In this document: piece by piece, positions 1-14,200 of the stretch
How positions within the stretch are numbered: the first letter of the stretch is position 1
Layout of the letters: each line of letters starts with the position of its first letter
Assembly: GCF_001625195.1 (NCBI RefSeq)
Contig: NC_054391.1
Coordinates: 8,136,552-8,200,551 of the forward strand
Source of the DNA: Drechmeria coniospora
Lineage: Eukaryota; Ascomycota; Sordariomycetes; Hypocreales; Ophiocordycipitaceae
DNA length: 64,000 bases
Reading direction: 5' to 3'
Notes under the pieces: generated by a model
Told to the model about the DNA's origin: nothing
What the model saw: only the letters and a program-made list of their open reading frames with translations
The model's database searches: none
Made by a program: the position numbers and the translations under genes

Positions 1-632
<632 letters not shown>

Positions 633-930
633 TATGGGGGGTGGGGGACCGCGGAGGCAATCGGAGTAGGAGACTGGGAAGTGCAAGTTGAGTTTCGATA
701 TGATAAGTAGAGCGAGAAGCAGGGAAGGGTACAGATTTGCAGCCTGCGAGGTTTCGACCCACAGAGAATGTATGCTTGATGATAATAAATAATTGAAAAA
801 GGACTACCGTGGTGTATCGGAATGAGTCAAAAAAGTTCGAATTACCGAAGGTGGTTTGAAAGTTGTTAGTTGGGATGGACAACTCGGATTACCGGCTCCT
901 CATTTGTGGGGTGGTACCCACTAGACGCTA
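633..930 (-). promoter_or_regulatory. Upstream region of the LEU4-like gene
   Basis: Normal-composition DNA between the LEU4-like start codon (632-630) and the AT-rich block. On the minus strand the 60-70 bases before the ATG are pyrimidine-rich, typical of fungal 5' leaders. I looked for a Leu3-type CCGG-N2-CCGG site and found no convincing one. Transposon-like composition begins about 300 bp from the start codon. Confidence 0.45.
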
Positions 931-1619
931 CTAGCAAATGTTACGTAAAGCTCTTATGAGCATAGAATACGTAATTGATATAAATATTAATTGTAACAAC
1001 GAGCTTAATATGTATATAAATTTCTGCGTTTGAGTTATAATTAAAATAGAATTATTCTGTATTACCAATAATGCTTTATATAGTAAGACCTCCTTACAGA
1101 AGTACTTATAAATTATATCTAAATAGCTCTTTATTGTTTTAAGGAAGGGCGCTCAGTACAAACTATTCAGACTACGCCCCACTTAATATTACTGTAACTC
1201 TATTAATAAATAGTAGCCCCTTAGCAACTTAGACCTAGACTTCGTTACTATACTAATTTTAATACATAGTTATATTATTATAATAATATAAAATATAATG
1301 AATAATTAGATAATATAATTTTATAATATTTATTCTTATAAATATATATTAATGTAAATATTTCTCTTAGAGTATTTTGAATATTTAAGTATATAAAGAG
1401 TATGTTTTTTTAAAAATTAGATTTATTATAAAGCTAATATTAAATATAATAAAAATAATAAAATTACTATTTACTACTATATATATTTTCTATAAGTTGT
1501 CTTAATTAGTATATCTAAGTACTTATAAGTACAACTTATTTAAAGGTTAGCTAGTCTATTATAAATACTAACTCGTATTATACCTTACTACTAATAGGTA
1601 GTACTTATTAGTAGACTAA
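931..1619. other. AT-rich, mutated sequence of unassigned origin
   Basis: Composition changes abruptly to strongly AT-rich with many TA steps and few CA/TG steps. No open frame, LTR end or recognisable domain can be seen. It is probably decayed transposon DNA, but nothing ties it to a family in this window. Confidence 0.5.
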
Positions 1620-1790
1620 TATTAAGGAGTTACTAGGTAATTACTCTAGGACTCTTAATAATATTTATTAAAAGACTTAAAGGAGGGAAAACTACTTAGT
1701 AACTAAGGCTTTTAGTTATATATATACTTTTTAGTAGGTCCCTTAGTTCCCTTTATTCTTATATATTAGGCTAAGCCTAATACTATAATA
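1620..1790 (-). mobile_element. Family F LTR (171 bp), heavily mutated
   Basis: Aligns end to end with the 171-bp repeat at 6609, 18873, 23942, 31412, 33468 and 57473. The canonical ends TGTTACGG...CATAACA appear here as TATTAAGG...TATAATA, the pattern expected from C-to-T change on both strands. The strand is assigned from the family F pol orientation. It abuts the internal sequence that follows, so it is an element terminus and not a solo LTR. Confidence 0.85.
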
Positions 1791-3497
1791 TACTGTTTTG
1801 CTTTACTTATTTAAAGTAAAGTCTATTTATAGCTATAACCGAACTACTCTTCCTTAGGCTAGCCTTCTTATTATTATAGTCCCCTTAAAAATTTTTTTAA
1901 ATAGTTAGGTATTTATTAGGTATATAATATATATAGCTTTTTCCCCTTTTATTTTCTCCTTAGGAGCTTACTAGTTACCTAAAGTAATTAGCTTTACCTT
2001 ACTTTAGCCCTTCCTTAAGTATTTACTAAGTACTTAAGGCGCCTTACCTTATTTTGCTTTTTTCTTTTACTAATCCCTTTATATTAATCTTTTTATTTCT
2101 TTTTTATTTTTACTTATTATTCCTTTTTCTTTTAATTATTATATTTAGTTATCTTTTAGCTTCTTACTATATAATTTTTATTATTAACCTTATTACTATT
2201 TCTTATTATACTTTTTTATTATTATTATTATTCCTTTCCCGTAAGGTAGGTTATTACTTTCTTATTAGAGCTATTTTATATATTTCTTAAGTAGTTTAGT
2301 TAATAGGCTAGTATTAGTAGGAACTATTAATCTTTCTCTTACTATTATTATTTTTTTCTTATAAAGGATTTATTTACCTTTTTATTACTATTACTATTAC
2401 TATATTTATTGCTATAAGTACTCCTCCCCCTCCCCCCTAGATATAGTTTAGGCCTATATTATAGATATTATATCGATAAGTTAGATTACTATTGCGCCTT
2501 AGGTAAATACTTAGTAGAGGGTAATTCCTTTAATAAGGAGTTTATACTTTTAAAGGAGGTATATAAAATATACCTCCCTTACGTTAATTACCTTATTACT
2601 AATAGCTACAATAACTATATACTAGGCTATAGTATTAGTTACTGTACATATATATATTATATATATATATATATTAAAAGTATTTAGGTACTATATTTAT
2701 TTACTATATACCCTTAGTTATATTATGCCTTATGTAACCTTTATACTTATACCTAATATAATATTTATATTTTAGTTAAGGCCCGCCCTAAGGTTAGATC
2801 TATACTAGGTACTTATATTATTCTCTTACCTAAATTTCTAGCCCTAGGCTAGGTTTAGGCTTATACTTTAGCTCTAGCCGAAATAAAGCCTACCCCTATA
2901 TACCCTACTTATACCCTTACCCCTATACTAAGTATTATCTCCCCCCCTACTACTACCAATAATAATAATAACCTAAACTATACTCTTATTCTTATTACTA
3001 ATACCTTAACCCTAACTTAAGTAGGTAGTCGTTCCGGTACTATACTAAGTATATATCTCGGTATATTTACCTAAAGTATAGCTTAGGCCCTAATAGGTAT
3101 TTAGAGTAATATATATAGCCTTACCTACTATTAGTAAGTATAGGAGGGTATTAGTACTAAGTTAGTAGCTACCTTAGCTAAGATATACTATAATATTTAT
3201 AAGTTATATAAGTTTTATATAAATAGTTCCCTTTTATAATATTATTCTACTCCCTTTACTTTTTATATTACCTATAATAATAATAAGTTATACTTATCTT
3301 ATATAGATAATATAGCTTTATTATACTACCTTATTGTATTTACCCTTTATATTACTTATATTATTTAGTACTTTTATTTTATACTCCTACCCTTTTTAGC
3401 TATATCTTACTCTTACCTAAGTACTATAATAAATAGTTTTAAGACCCTCCCTAAGGAGGATATTAAGAAGAATAAGAATAAGAATAAGGGAAAAAAG
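1791..3497 (+). pseudogene. Family F 3' internal fragment with decayed antisense reading frame (copy 1)
   Basis: Nearly the same sequence as 4591-6300, next to a 171-bp LTR in the same arrangement. From about 2441 to 3500 one plus-strand frame reads as a low-complexity protein interrupted mainly by TAG stops, which RIP makes from TGG and CAG. It contains DKLDYY, GNSFNKEF and IYLPYV, then a Thr/Pro/Asn-rich stretch, and ends in a Lys/Asn-rich tail near 3460-3500. Family F pol lies on the opposite strand, so this frame is antisense to the element. The fragment ends directly at the next 171-bp LTR (3498) without a target duplication. Function unknown. Confidence 0.6.
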
Positions 3498-3604
3498 TAT
3501 TAAGGAGTTACTAAGTAACTACTTTAAGGCTCTTAATAATATTTATTAAAAGACTTAAAGGAGGGAAAACTACTTGGTAATTAGGGCTTTTAGTTATATA
3601 TATT

Positions 3605-4521
3605 TATTAAAATTACTAGTATTTATACTAGTAAGACTACTTAAATAGGATACTATCCTATATATTACTATTTGCAATACCTAGTAGTAGTACTACTGCT
3701 TGCTAATATACTACTACTGTATTATATATATAAGTAGTATATTAAGTTAACGAATTATACTTACTATATAAATTCTCCTTGCTTAGACTTAGTATTACTA
3801 ATAGTAGTACTACTGCCTAGCCAATTTACTACTATTACGCGTTACGTATAAGTAGTACTTAGTTAATTAAGTAAGATTATTAATCGGGCCGTTAATTAAT
3901 GTACTCCTAACTACTACTAGTAGTTACCCGCTAATAGTACTACTATTGCGCAGTAGGACCTACCTAACTATAACTAGTAGTTGCTTATTAGTAGTACTAC
4001 TACTAGCCCGCTTAACTACTATAGTACTACTACTATACTATTACGACCGAACCTAAATACTAATTAACCCTATTAGTTGCAACTAACTAGTAGTATAACT
4101 TAACTAGAGTATTTAGAGCTATATTAAATATAAGTAGATTATTTAGAGATATATTGTATAGAATTAGATAGAATTCTAATACGTATATATTATACTAATT
4201 AAGGTACTACCTTTTAGGTATAAAATAGTCCTCCCTTTCCTATACTCTTAAATAGTAAGAAATATATAAGTACGTAAGACGTATATATATAAGTAAGTAT
4301 AAGAAATATAATAGTCTTTCTTTTTAAATCGTCCCTTAGTACTACTATTTAACTTATTTAAATCTGTATTTCTTACCTAGTTACTAACTAATATACTTCC
4401 TACTATTACTAATAGCCTTAATTAATATTTATTTTGGATAGTTTGTATAATTAAACTTTTATTATATACTATTCCTATTTTACCCTTTTATTCTAAGAGG
4501 TATTTCCCCTTTTTATTAAAA
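3605..4521 (+). mobile_element. Solo LTR of Copia family C (917 bp)
   Basis: Begins TATTAAAATTACTAG and ends just before an ATATT duplicate; the same 5 bp precede it at 3600-3604, so the TSD is ATATT (3600-3604 and 4522-4526). It splits the left 171-bp LTR of element F1. It matches the LTRs at 47473-48406, 54086-55019 and 61514-62419 in reverse orientation. Heavily TA-converted. Confidence 0.88.
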
Positions 4522-5225
4522 ATATTCCTCCTAATAGGTCTCTTAGTTCCCTTTATTCTCCTATATTAAGTTAAGCCTAATACTATAATATATTATTTTA
4601 CTCTACTTATTTAAAGTAAAGTCTAGCTATAGCTATAGCTAAATTACTCTTCCTTAAGCTAGTTTCCTAGTCTATAGTTCCCCTAATTTTTTTTTAGGTA
4701 TTTATTAAGTACTTAATATATATAGCCTCCTCCTTATATTATTTCTTATTAAAAGTTTACTAGTTACTTAACGTAATTAATTCTACCTTACATTAGCCCC
4801 TCTTTAGGTACTCCTTAGGTCCCTAAGGTACTTAGTATTACTTTACTTTTCCTTTTTATTTCTTCTTTTATATTAATCTTTTTATTTTCTTCCTATTATA
4901 CTTTATTATTTCTCTTTCCTTTAACTATTATACTTACTTATCTCTTTAGCTTTTTACTATATAATTTATTATTAATTCCTTTGCTACTTTTTACTATACT
5001 TACTCTTTTATTATTATTATTTCTTTCCTATAAGGTAGGTTATTACTTCCTTATTAAAGCTATTTTATATATCCTTTAGGCTATTAGCTAATAAGTTAGT
5101 ATTAATAGGAATTATTAATTTTACTCTTACTATTATTACTTCTTTTTTATAAAGGATTTATTTGCTTTTTTTATTACTACTATTACTATTATTATATTTA
5201 CTACTATAGGTACCCCCCCCTCCCT

Positions 5226-5428
5226 TTAGATATAGTTTAGGCCTATATTATAGCTATTATACTAATAAGTTAGATTATTATTATACCTTATATAACTTTT
5301 TAGTAGAGGGTAATTTCTTTAATAAGAAGTTTACTCTTTTAAAAAAGATATAGGAAATATACCTTCCTAATATTAATTACCTTATTACTAGTAGCTATAA
5401 TAATTATATATTAGGCTATAGTACTAGT

Positions 5429-5474
<46 letters not shown>

Positions 5475-6300
5475 TAAATATATTTAGGTACTATATTAAT
5501 TTACTATATACCCTTAGCTATATTATACTTTATATAACCTTTATACTTATACTTAGTATAATATTTATATTTTAGTTAAGGCCTACTTTAAGGTTAGATT
5601 TATATTAAGCGCTTATATTATCTTTTTACTTAAATTTCTAGTCTTAGGTTAAGTTTAAGCTTATACCCTAGCTTTAGTTAAAATAAAGCCTACCTCTATA
5701 TACCCTACTTATACTCTTACCCTTATATTAAGTATTATCTCCTCCCCTACTACTATTAATAATAATAACCTAAACTATACTTTTATTTTTGATATTAATA
5801 CCTTAACCCTAACTTAGGCTAGTAGTTATACTAATACTATACTAAATATATAGCTTAGTATATTTACTTAGGGTATAGCTTAGGCCTTAATAAGTATTTA
5901 AAGTAATATATATAGTTTTACCTACTATTAGTAAGTATAGGAGGGTATTAGTACTAAGTTAGTAACTACTTTAGCTAAAATATACTATAATATCTATAAG
6001 TTATATAAGTCTTATATAAATAGTTCCCCTTTATTATATTATTTTACTCCCTTTACCCCCTATATTACCTATAATAATAGTAAGTTATACCTATTTTATA
6101 TAGGTAATATATTTTTATTATATTACCTTATTACCTTTACCCTTTATATTACTTATATTACTTAGTACTTTTATTTTATACCCTTACCCCCTTTAGTTAT
6201 ATTTTACCCCTACTTAAGTATTATAATAAATAGTTTTAAGACTATCCCTAAGAAAAATACTAAAAAGAATAAAAGTAAGAATAAAAGTAAAAAGGTTTTA
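5226..6300 (+). pseudogene. Decayed antisense reading frame of element F1 (copy 2)
   Basis: Second copy of the frame described at 1791-3497, lying between the left LTR and pol of F1 and on the strand opposite to pol. The conserved block reads NKLDYY, EGNFFNKKF, then IYLPNINYLI, with Thr/Asn-rich and C-terminal Lys/Asn-rich parts. It holds a long (AT)n tract. Stops are mostly TAG. The block resembles the antisense frame of family A (IYLPY motif with the same 16-residue spacing from the upstream Gly). It does not resemble any domain I know. Confidence 0.55.
5432..5473. repeat. (AT)n microsatellite, about 42 bp
   Basis: Uninterrupted alternating AT. The equivalent position of the other copy (about 2650-2676) has a shorter, interrupted tract, so it expanded after the copies separated. 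Confidence 0.95.
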
Positions 6301-6608
6301 AAAAAAACTAATAAGTTTAAGTAATATAATTTGTATATATTTATAGTAGTATTAGGTTAAGTCCCTATTAGAGCTACTTTAGAATTAGTTTTTTCCTTTA
6401 GTATAATTAAAATTTTATATTTTATCTTATAGCTTACTTATACTTTACTGTTTATATAGGAATCCCCCTATTATTATATAAATTCCTTTAGGGCTTCTAT
6501 TTATATAAGGGCCTTTATTAGTTCTTAGGTTAGCTATTTATAATTTAGCTATTTTATAAGGGTATTATATTATTCCCCTTAGCTTTAGGCCCCCCTTATT
6601 ACTAAAAT

Positions 6609-6779
6609 TGTTATAGGGTTGCTAGGTAACTGCTCTAGGACTCTTAATAATATTTATTAAAAGACTTAAAGGAGGGAAAACTACTTAGTAACTAGGGCTT
6701 TTAGTTATATACGTACTTCTTAGTAAATCCCTTAGTTCCCTCCGTTCTTATATATTGGGCAAAGCCTAATACTATAATA
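6609..6779 (-). mobile_element. Solo family F LTR (171 bp)
   Basis: Begins TGTTATAGGG and ends ACTATAATA. The TSD AAAAT is present at 6604-6608 and 6780-6784, so this is an independent solo insertion and not the end of the surrounding element. It lies inside element F1, between the antisense frame and pol. Confidence 0.92.
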
Positions 6780-6784
6780 AAAAT

Positions 6785-9700
6785 ATATTTAATTTAGTAT
6801 TTCTTTTATAAAGTATTATTCTTATTCTAAACTAATAGTAAGTTTAGTTTTAAATCCTATACTACCTAACTAGGTAAGGGGTTATTTACTACCTTTTTAA
6901 TAATGTCTATATAAAAGGTAAGGTATAAGCCCTAAGGAATATTTAGTATTACTATAAGTAGTATTAGTACTATTAGTACTATAAACTTAAAAGCTATTTA
7001 GTTTAGCTTTTTATATAGCCTATTGGTTTTAATATACCTAAAGTTAAGCTAAACCTTATTACTTACCTAGAACTTTTCCGTTAAGTAACCTAAAGCTATT
7101 ACTAACTTATATAAGTATTATTATATAAAGGTAATATTAGCTACTTATATAATTTTTATTCCTTCCCTTAAGTATTATAGAAATATAATAGCCTTCCCTT
7201 TTAGTATTATTATACTTACTTAATTATCCTTTACCCTAGGTATTATACTAAGTTTATAGCCTAATAATAGCTTATTTAGACTAACTCCTATAACTAAAGA
7301 CTTCCTATTATTTAGGGTAAGCTAGTAGGTAGTTAGGTAGGTTAGTTAATTAAATTACTTAAATAAAATTAGGATCTATAAGGTAGCTTAAATTTCTTAA
7401 TTTACCCTTTCTATATTTCTATTTACCTAAAAGTAGTATAAAGTTAATAAAAGTTATTCTATACTTATAAAGGTATATAGGGATATCTAAAACTTATTAA
7501 GTTAGTTTAATCCTTAATCTATTATAATTTAGGTAGGGAAACCCCTAAATTATTACTAATAGGTCTTAAACTATTTTATATAAGCCTTTATACTTATTAT
7601 AATTATTGCTTTTAGTTTAATAAACTTAAAAAGGTAGTTTATAATAACTATTAAGAATTAAGGGTCCTTATTATTTTATACTAATAGGTTAGTTATAAAG
7701 TTAATTTATATTTACTTTTAATATTAGTTTAGTAAAGGAATTAATTATAAGAGTTCCTATTTTTATAAATAGCTTTTATAGCTTTAATAATAATAATAAT
7801 TTTAAATATATTATATTATATCCTATAATATATTATTTTAATAGAAGTCTTATTACAAGTACCTAAAATATTTTATTCTAACTAAAGTAACTTAATATAA
7901 GTAATTTATATACGTATTATATTATTTATATTATAAGTAGTTCTTAGGCTAGTAACTATAGGTATTCCTTATAGTATATTATACTATAAGTACTAATAGT
8001 ATAGTTAGCTATTTAACTTTTTAATTATACTTTTATTAGGAATTTCTTTATACTTATTATAATTACTTATTATTAAAATTTATATATTATATTACTTTAT
8101 AATACTTAATCCTATAATTCCTATAGGTAGGGTTTTAAAAAGAGTAAATAATTAGTTAATATATTCTACAGAAATAGTATTTCCCTTTTAGTCTATTCCT
8201 ATATTACTAAGAGTAATTAAAATATATTAGTAACTCTTTATTCTTTTTTTATCTCTAAATATACTTAGTTTATTCCTATATTTATAGCTATTATATCTTA
8301 AGTACTTAGTACTTTATAGTTAGCCTAAGCCTAATTTATTCCTATATTTACTTAATTTATCCCTATATTTATAATTACTATATCCTAAGTATCAGGGCCT
8401 TTTTATATAGGTTAGCCTTTAGGTACCTCCTATAGTATAGAGATTAATATTAACTAAAGTATTTATCTTAAGTATAGTATATTTTCCTTATCTTATTCCT
8501 AGTATAAAAGTATATTTAGCTATTATACTTATAAGCCTAATTTATATAATAGTAAGTAATTAAAGTTTATAAGGACTTCTACTTACTATTCTTATTATTT
8601 TAATATTTTCTATAGTTTAGTAAAGTATTTAAGGTTCTTATAGTCTATTAAAATAGTAAATAGTTTTATAATACCTTATAGGTTTACTAACTATACCTTA
8701 AAGTAGTTAATAATTACTAAAAGTTCCTTATTATAAATTATATAATTCCTTTCTATTAGTATAAGTTTAGTTAAATAGTAAGCTATTAGCTATAGGACCC
8801 TTTTACTATTAATTTATAAAAGGTATTTACTTAGTACCTTACTTAAGTAATTAGTCTTAACTAAAGTCTTTTTATTTAAGTCCTATTATATTAGGATTAG
8901 GTATAATAAAAAGGTATACTTAAGGGATTAAAAGGCTATATTTTCTTTAGTTCCTTAGTAAAATAGTATACCCTTTCCTATAAGGGCTATAAATAGTTTT
9001 ATAAGGCTTATAAAATTAAAAATAAATTTATAGTAAAAGTTTATAAAACCTAAAAAGCTTTAGATTCCTTTTACCTTAGTAAGTAGTTACTACTTTTAAA
9101 TTATAGTAATTTTTACTAAATTAGGCCTAACCTTAATACCTACTTAAATAATAAACCCTAGGTATTTAACTTTTATTATTATAAATATATACTTATTAAG
9201 ATTAAGGTATAGGCTAGTTACCTAAAGCTACTTAAGGATTTCCCTAACTTTAGTAAGATAATTAGCCTTTAATCCTAAGGTATAAATTAGAATATTATTT
9301 AAGTAGGCTATAACTTATTCTTTTAATTTATTCTATAATACCTTATTAATATATCTTTAGAATAAAGCTAATACTTTAGTTAGGCTAAAGGGGTAAACTA
9401 ACTATTTAAATAGGCTAAATTATATATAAAATACTATAAGTAGTTTATCTCTTAGTACTATATATAACTTATAAAAAGCTACCTATATATTTAGTTTAGT
9501 AAATTAATATACCCTTAAGAGTAAGTAAAGTATTTTTTTAATAAATAAAAGTAAGTAGTAATCCTATTATATAATCTTATTTAGGGCCTAATAGTTTATA
9601 TATAGCCTTTATTTTTTATTTTCTTTCTTAATAAGTAGTATTAGTACTACTATTATTAATAAGCTTACTTATATTTATCCCTTATCTAATAGGTCTATAA

Positions 9701-11033
9701 TTTATTTATAGACTTTAAGTAGTTAGTCTTATAGTATATTATATAGTAAGCCCTAAGGTAGTTATAGTATTTCTTCCTTATTGTTTTATTATAGTTATAT
9801 ATAATAATTTTAAAAGCCCTAGTATAATAATAGGCCTAAGGCCTATTCCTTATTAAAGAGATTAGTATAGTCTTAAAGGGCTACTAAAAGTATAAGTAGG
9901 GTTATTACTATTATATTTATACTTTTAAGTACTTATAGTATTATTTCTTATAATTTTATTACTATTTTTATATGCTTATTACTATTAATACTTCTTATTA
10001 CTTTTATAAAAAGGTTTATATTAATATAAAGTATACTTCCTAAAACTTATTAAAAGAATAAATATTATTTACTTATATAATTTAGTTACCTATTACCCTA
10101 ATTATAAAGGTTTAATTTATTATATTAAAGGTAACTTTTTAGTATTCTATTTATAGTAAGCTTAATATAGTATCTTAACTTAGGTCTAAGATAATATATA
10201 AAAGTATTAAGCTCTTTTAGTTATTTATATTAATTATTATATAGACTATATTAGTTATTATAGGGTAGGTAAGGGTATTACCTATATTTTACTAAAATAT
10301 TATAATAGCTATTTAAAGTAGTTATTTTATTAAAAGAAAAATAAATTTAAGTTATAAGTATTATATTATTCTTTTACTAATTACCCTATAGTAATTATAG
10401 TTATTATTAATTTAAATAATAAGAAATTTTATAGAATTTATAAATATAGTAATAAAAAAGAGTAGTTTATTTATTCTTAATATAATTTTTTTAAACTTAG
10501 TTTCTTAATTCCTTTAGTTTTTTATAGTCTACTTACCTATAAACCCTTTATACCTTTATATAAGACTTAGCTTAAAGGTACTTTATTTTTTTTTTAATCT
10601 TTAGTTCCTTACTAATATACTTTTCCCCTTAAGTAGCCTAAATACTTATCCTTAGTATATATAGAATTATAGCTTATTATAGGTATTATTAAATATAGTA
10701 GCCTTCCTTTCTATAGTAAATATATATACTAACTACCTTATATTTATTTTTCTTTTTATATATAATTTATCTTATTTACTATTAAAGCCTATTTTAGCTT
10801 TAATGTATTTTTATTATTAGCTTAGTTATAATTACTTTAGGTTTAATTATAGCTTTAGAGCTTATTATATTAACCCTTAATATTAGGGTATTATTGTTTT
10901 TATTAAGTTAGAATATTATTTATTAAGTTAGAATATTATTTTAGCTATCCTTTAGTTAAGCCTACTTTAGTTTTTAATTTTATCCTCTATATATTATAAT
11001 TTCTATTTTAAATATAATTTATTTATATATATG
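6785..11033 (-). pseudogene. Ty3/Gypsy pol of element F1 (RIP-inactivated)
   Basis: On the minus strand the reverse transcriptase is readable around 9120-9420. It includes LFK*LVYPFSLTKV (ancestral LFEWLV-PFGL), then RYINKVL, then AYLNNILI (ancestral AYLDDILI, active-site Asp changed to Asn), then KYLGFII. RNase H and integrase should follow toward lower coordinates (about 6.9-8.9 kb) but are too decayed to delimit. The same stretch is present in the second copy at 44636-47472 plus 55025 onwards. A 21-bp tandem duplication lies near 10904-10945. No functional product is possible. Confidence 0.8.
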
Positions 11034-11038
11034 AACTG

Positions 11039-11239
11039 TATTATGATATTAGGCTTTACCTAATAGAGCTATATCCTAAGATAGAGCTACGTACTACCGT
11101 ATGTAACTCGTATCCTATAACTAAGCAGGCATTAGAGTATAAGTACTCCAATGCCTAGTACATTAAGTTAGTATTCCGTAGGTTTCTTAATAACTATTTC
11201 TAACTACTAGATACTAGTAGTACTAGTAACTCTATAATA
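11039..11239 (+). repeat. 5' LTR of element A (201 bp)
   Basis: Same length as the 3' LTR at 17854-18054 and as the LTRs at 19890-20090 and 34627-34827. If the element self-primes (see the primer-site entry), the transcript would start near 11180, giving a U3 of about 141 bp and an R plus U5 of about 60 bp. Confidence 0.92.
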
Positions 11240-11240
11240 T

Positions 11241-11251
11241 TTAAGAAACCT
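11241..11251 (+). promoter_or_regulatory. Putative self-priming primer binding site of element A
   Basis: One base after the 5' LTR, TTAAGAAACCT is the exact reverse complement of AGGTTTCTTAA inside the LTR at 11180-11190. Elements of the Tf1/sushi group prime reverse transcription by folding the RNA 5' end onto such an 11-nt site. I saw no match to a tRNA 3' end here. Confidence 0.75.
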
Positions 11252-11259
11252 CCCTTTAT

Positions 11260-14200
11260 TACGGTAAGCAGTAGGCCGTAGACTATTAAACAATAGATTA
11301 ATAGGACAATAACGTACTACCTAGCGAACAAAATGCTACTGCTAGTTAACTACTACCTAACTGGTTTACAGAAATCCAGCAGTTATACTAGCAAATTGCT
11401 GTAGTAATATAGCACTAAGCGTTCCGGGAGGTGCAGCCCGGTACTACGTTAGGATCGGTACGGACCCCCTTAACTATTAATAGCCTAGTAATACTTCCCT
11501 AAGTCCAACGTAAACTAATACTAATAGTAGTACTATATAATAGAGATAAGACTATATTTATAGCCTAAAAGATACTTATAGCCTATAAGCTAGTTACCGA
11601 CCGTAAGTTTATCGGTACCGATAAGGACTAGTAGATATTTATCTAGTAGTACTTAGCGCCTAAGATTTAGTCCCGTATTATAGCCTTCTTTAAAGCAGGA
11701 CTATCGTACTAGTATAACCCGTTATAATTCTTAGCTTACCTTAAATCCGTTTTTGCTAACCCTAATCGGATAGAGATAGTGCAGATTGAGCTTAAATAAC
11801 TAGAGTAAGTAAGCAATAAGGCATTTACCTTATTCTATATATACTTCGAACAAAAGCTAGTATTAGCTAGGGGAATAAATTAGCCTAACGAAATTAAACT
11901 CGTTAAGCTATATTGCGTACTTAATAAGACTATATAGGATAGTAGTATTAAGCGCAATATCCTACGAGATAGTTATAAGGCAGCCGTTAATATTTACTAT
12001 AGCATTACGGTAGATATTAAATTGTACTGCTTGGAGGAGAAATACCGGAACCGCTACAGCCGTATAATAGCCCTAACAAAACCCGTAACGGATAAGGATA
12101 GTAACGTATAGATAACGGGTATTAATACAGTAACTATAGGGCCCTATTGCCTAGTAACCTAAGGAATAAGGACTAGCCTAGGGTAGTCTTTAAGCTAGCG
12201 TATAACTTAGGTCCCCTACAGTATAATTAATATATATAAGGAGGAGGGTACTTATTTATACTATAGATCCAAGCAGTACTTTATTAAGGACTATAAAATA
12301 TAACCTATAGTATAACTAGTATAAAATCTATCTATTTATTGGGTAAATATAGAGAGGGAGAATATATAGGAGGAATCCTTAGACTAGTTCTTAGAAAATA
12401 AAGTGCCCTTAAGCTAAGTCTTATATAGGAGTAAGACGGTATAGATAAGGACTAAAGCGAAAGGACTAAGCATTAGAGGGAGTAATTTTAAGATATTAAG
12501 GTACAGTTAGATAGGCTACCGTTCCTTATCCTAATGCTTATAAATTCTACCTATTTCTTAAACGTTTAAATTAATTATAGTTATAATTATTATAGTGCAA
12601 TTAGTAAACGTATAGCCTAAAGTCTGCGCCTTAAGCTTATTCTACTACTAGTATAGCGCTAGTTAAAGATAGCCGTAGCAGTAATATACCGCTAGGGTAG
12701 CCTAACGGAGGTATATTTATATATCTTATATATAGTACGAGTTGCACTTAATATAAACGGCTAGGAGTCTCTAGTAGTACTATATATAGTATTAGGCCTT
12801 AGCCGAAATATAATACTAAGCCTACCGTAAATAGAATACTATAGTATTAACCTATATACAGCCGAATACTGCTTTATAATTAAAGCGGTAGGGGGCTAAG
12901 TAGTACAAGCAGTAAATATATAGCCGTAGTACGGTAGCTATAACCTTAAGATTATAACTATTTCGTTTGTTATAGCTAAACCGGAGAGCTAAGCGGTAGT
13001 TACTAACTTAATAGAGATCTCGGTAGTACTCTACTAAGTAGTACCGAGTACTAAGCCTAACGGGATAAAGGGATACCTACCTACCTACCTAAAGGAGTTT
13101 ACTAACTTATTCGATAAGGCATAGGCCTTTGGCCTTCCTCTATACTAGGGACTAAGGGACTACTATATTAAGTTATAAACTAAGCCCAATAGGGAACCCC
13201 TAGAGCTACTATAGGGACTATTATATAATATACTATAGGACTAGTTATTAGAGGTATAATAGTAAATTACTAAATTATTAAATAAAGGGTAAATATATAC
13301 TAATTCCTTAGCGGTAGTAGTACTAATCCTCCTAACTAAGAAACTAAGGGGGGGGTAGTACCTTTACGTAAATTACTATATACTAAATAAGATTATAATA
13401 TAAGATAGGTATCCCCTACTGCTAATAAAGGAAACATTACGCTCCCTATTAGGATCCCGCTAGTTTATAAAACTTAACGTACGGGCGGCCTTTTATAAAA
13501 TCCATATTGCGCCTAGTAGTAAGTACCTTATAGTATTTTATACCTGCTTTAGCTTATTTAAATAGCTAGTTTACCTATTCGGACTTATAGGCGCTCCTAT
13601 AATATTTTAGTATTATATTAATAGGGTACTTAGAACTAATTTAAGTAACTTTATAACAGCCTTTCTAAACGATATCTTAATATATATAAGCAGCTCTAAG
13701 GCAGACTATATTTAAAAGGTAAAAGGAGTACTTTAATACCTATATAAAGTAGGTCTATACTTAGACCTAGATAAGTACGCCTTTATAGTTAAGGAAGTTA
13801 AGTACCTAGGCTATATTGTTTAGGTAAGAGTAAAAATCCGGACTAACTTAGTAAAGATAGCTACTATCTATAATTAGGAGGCGCTAAGAACTATCCGAGG
13901 GGTATATAGTTTCTTAGGGTTTACTAACTTCTACCGGGAATTTATTCCTTAGTTTATAGAATTAATAGCGCCCCTATCCTAGCTTACTTATAAGGGGTAG
14001 CCATTCCGCTAGACTACTAATAAGAATAATACGTTTAAAGAACTAAAGTAACTATTTATATTATACCTAATCCTAGTATAATAAAATATAGAAAGACTAA
14101 TATTTATAAAGGTAGATTATTCCAGTATAGCTTTAGGAGAATACCTATTATAGGTAGACAAGAAAGGCATCCTACGCCTAGTTATATACTATTTAGTAAA

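Noticed and set aside
2054..2290. 78-codon Phe/Leu-rich frame resembling a membrane peptide
   Set aside because: T-rich low-complexity DNA in the mutated F fragment; not conserved as an open frame in the second copy.
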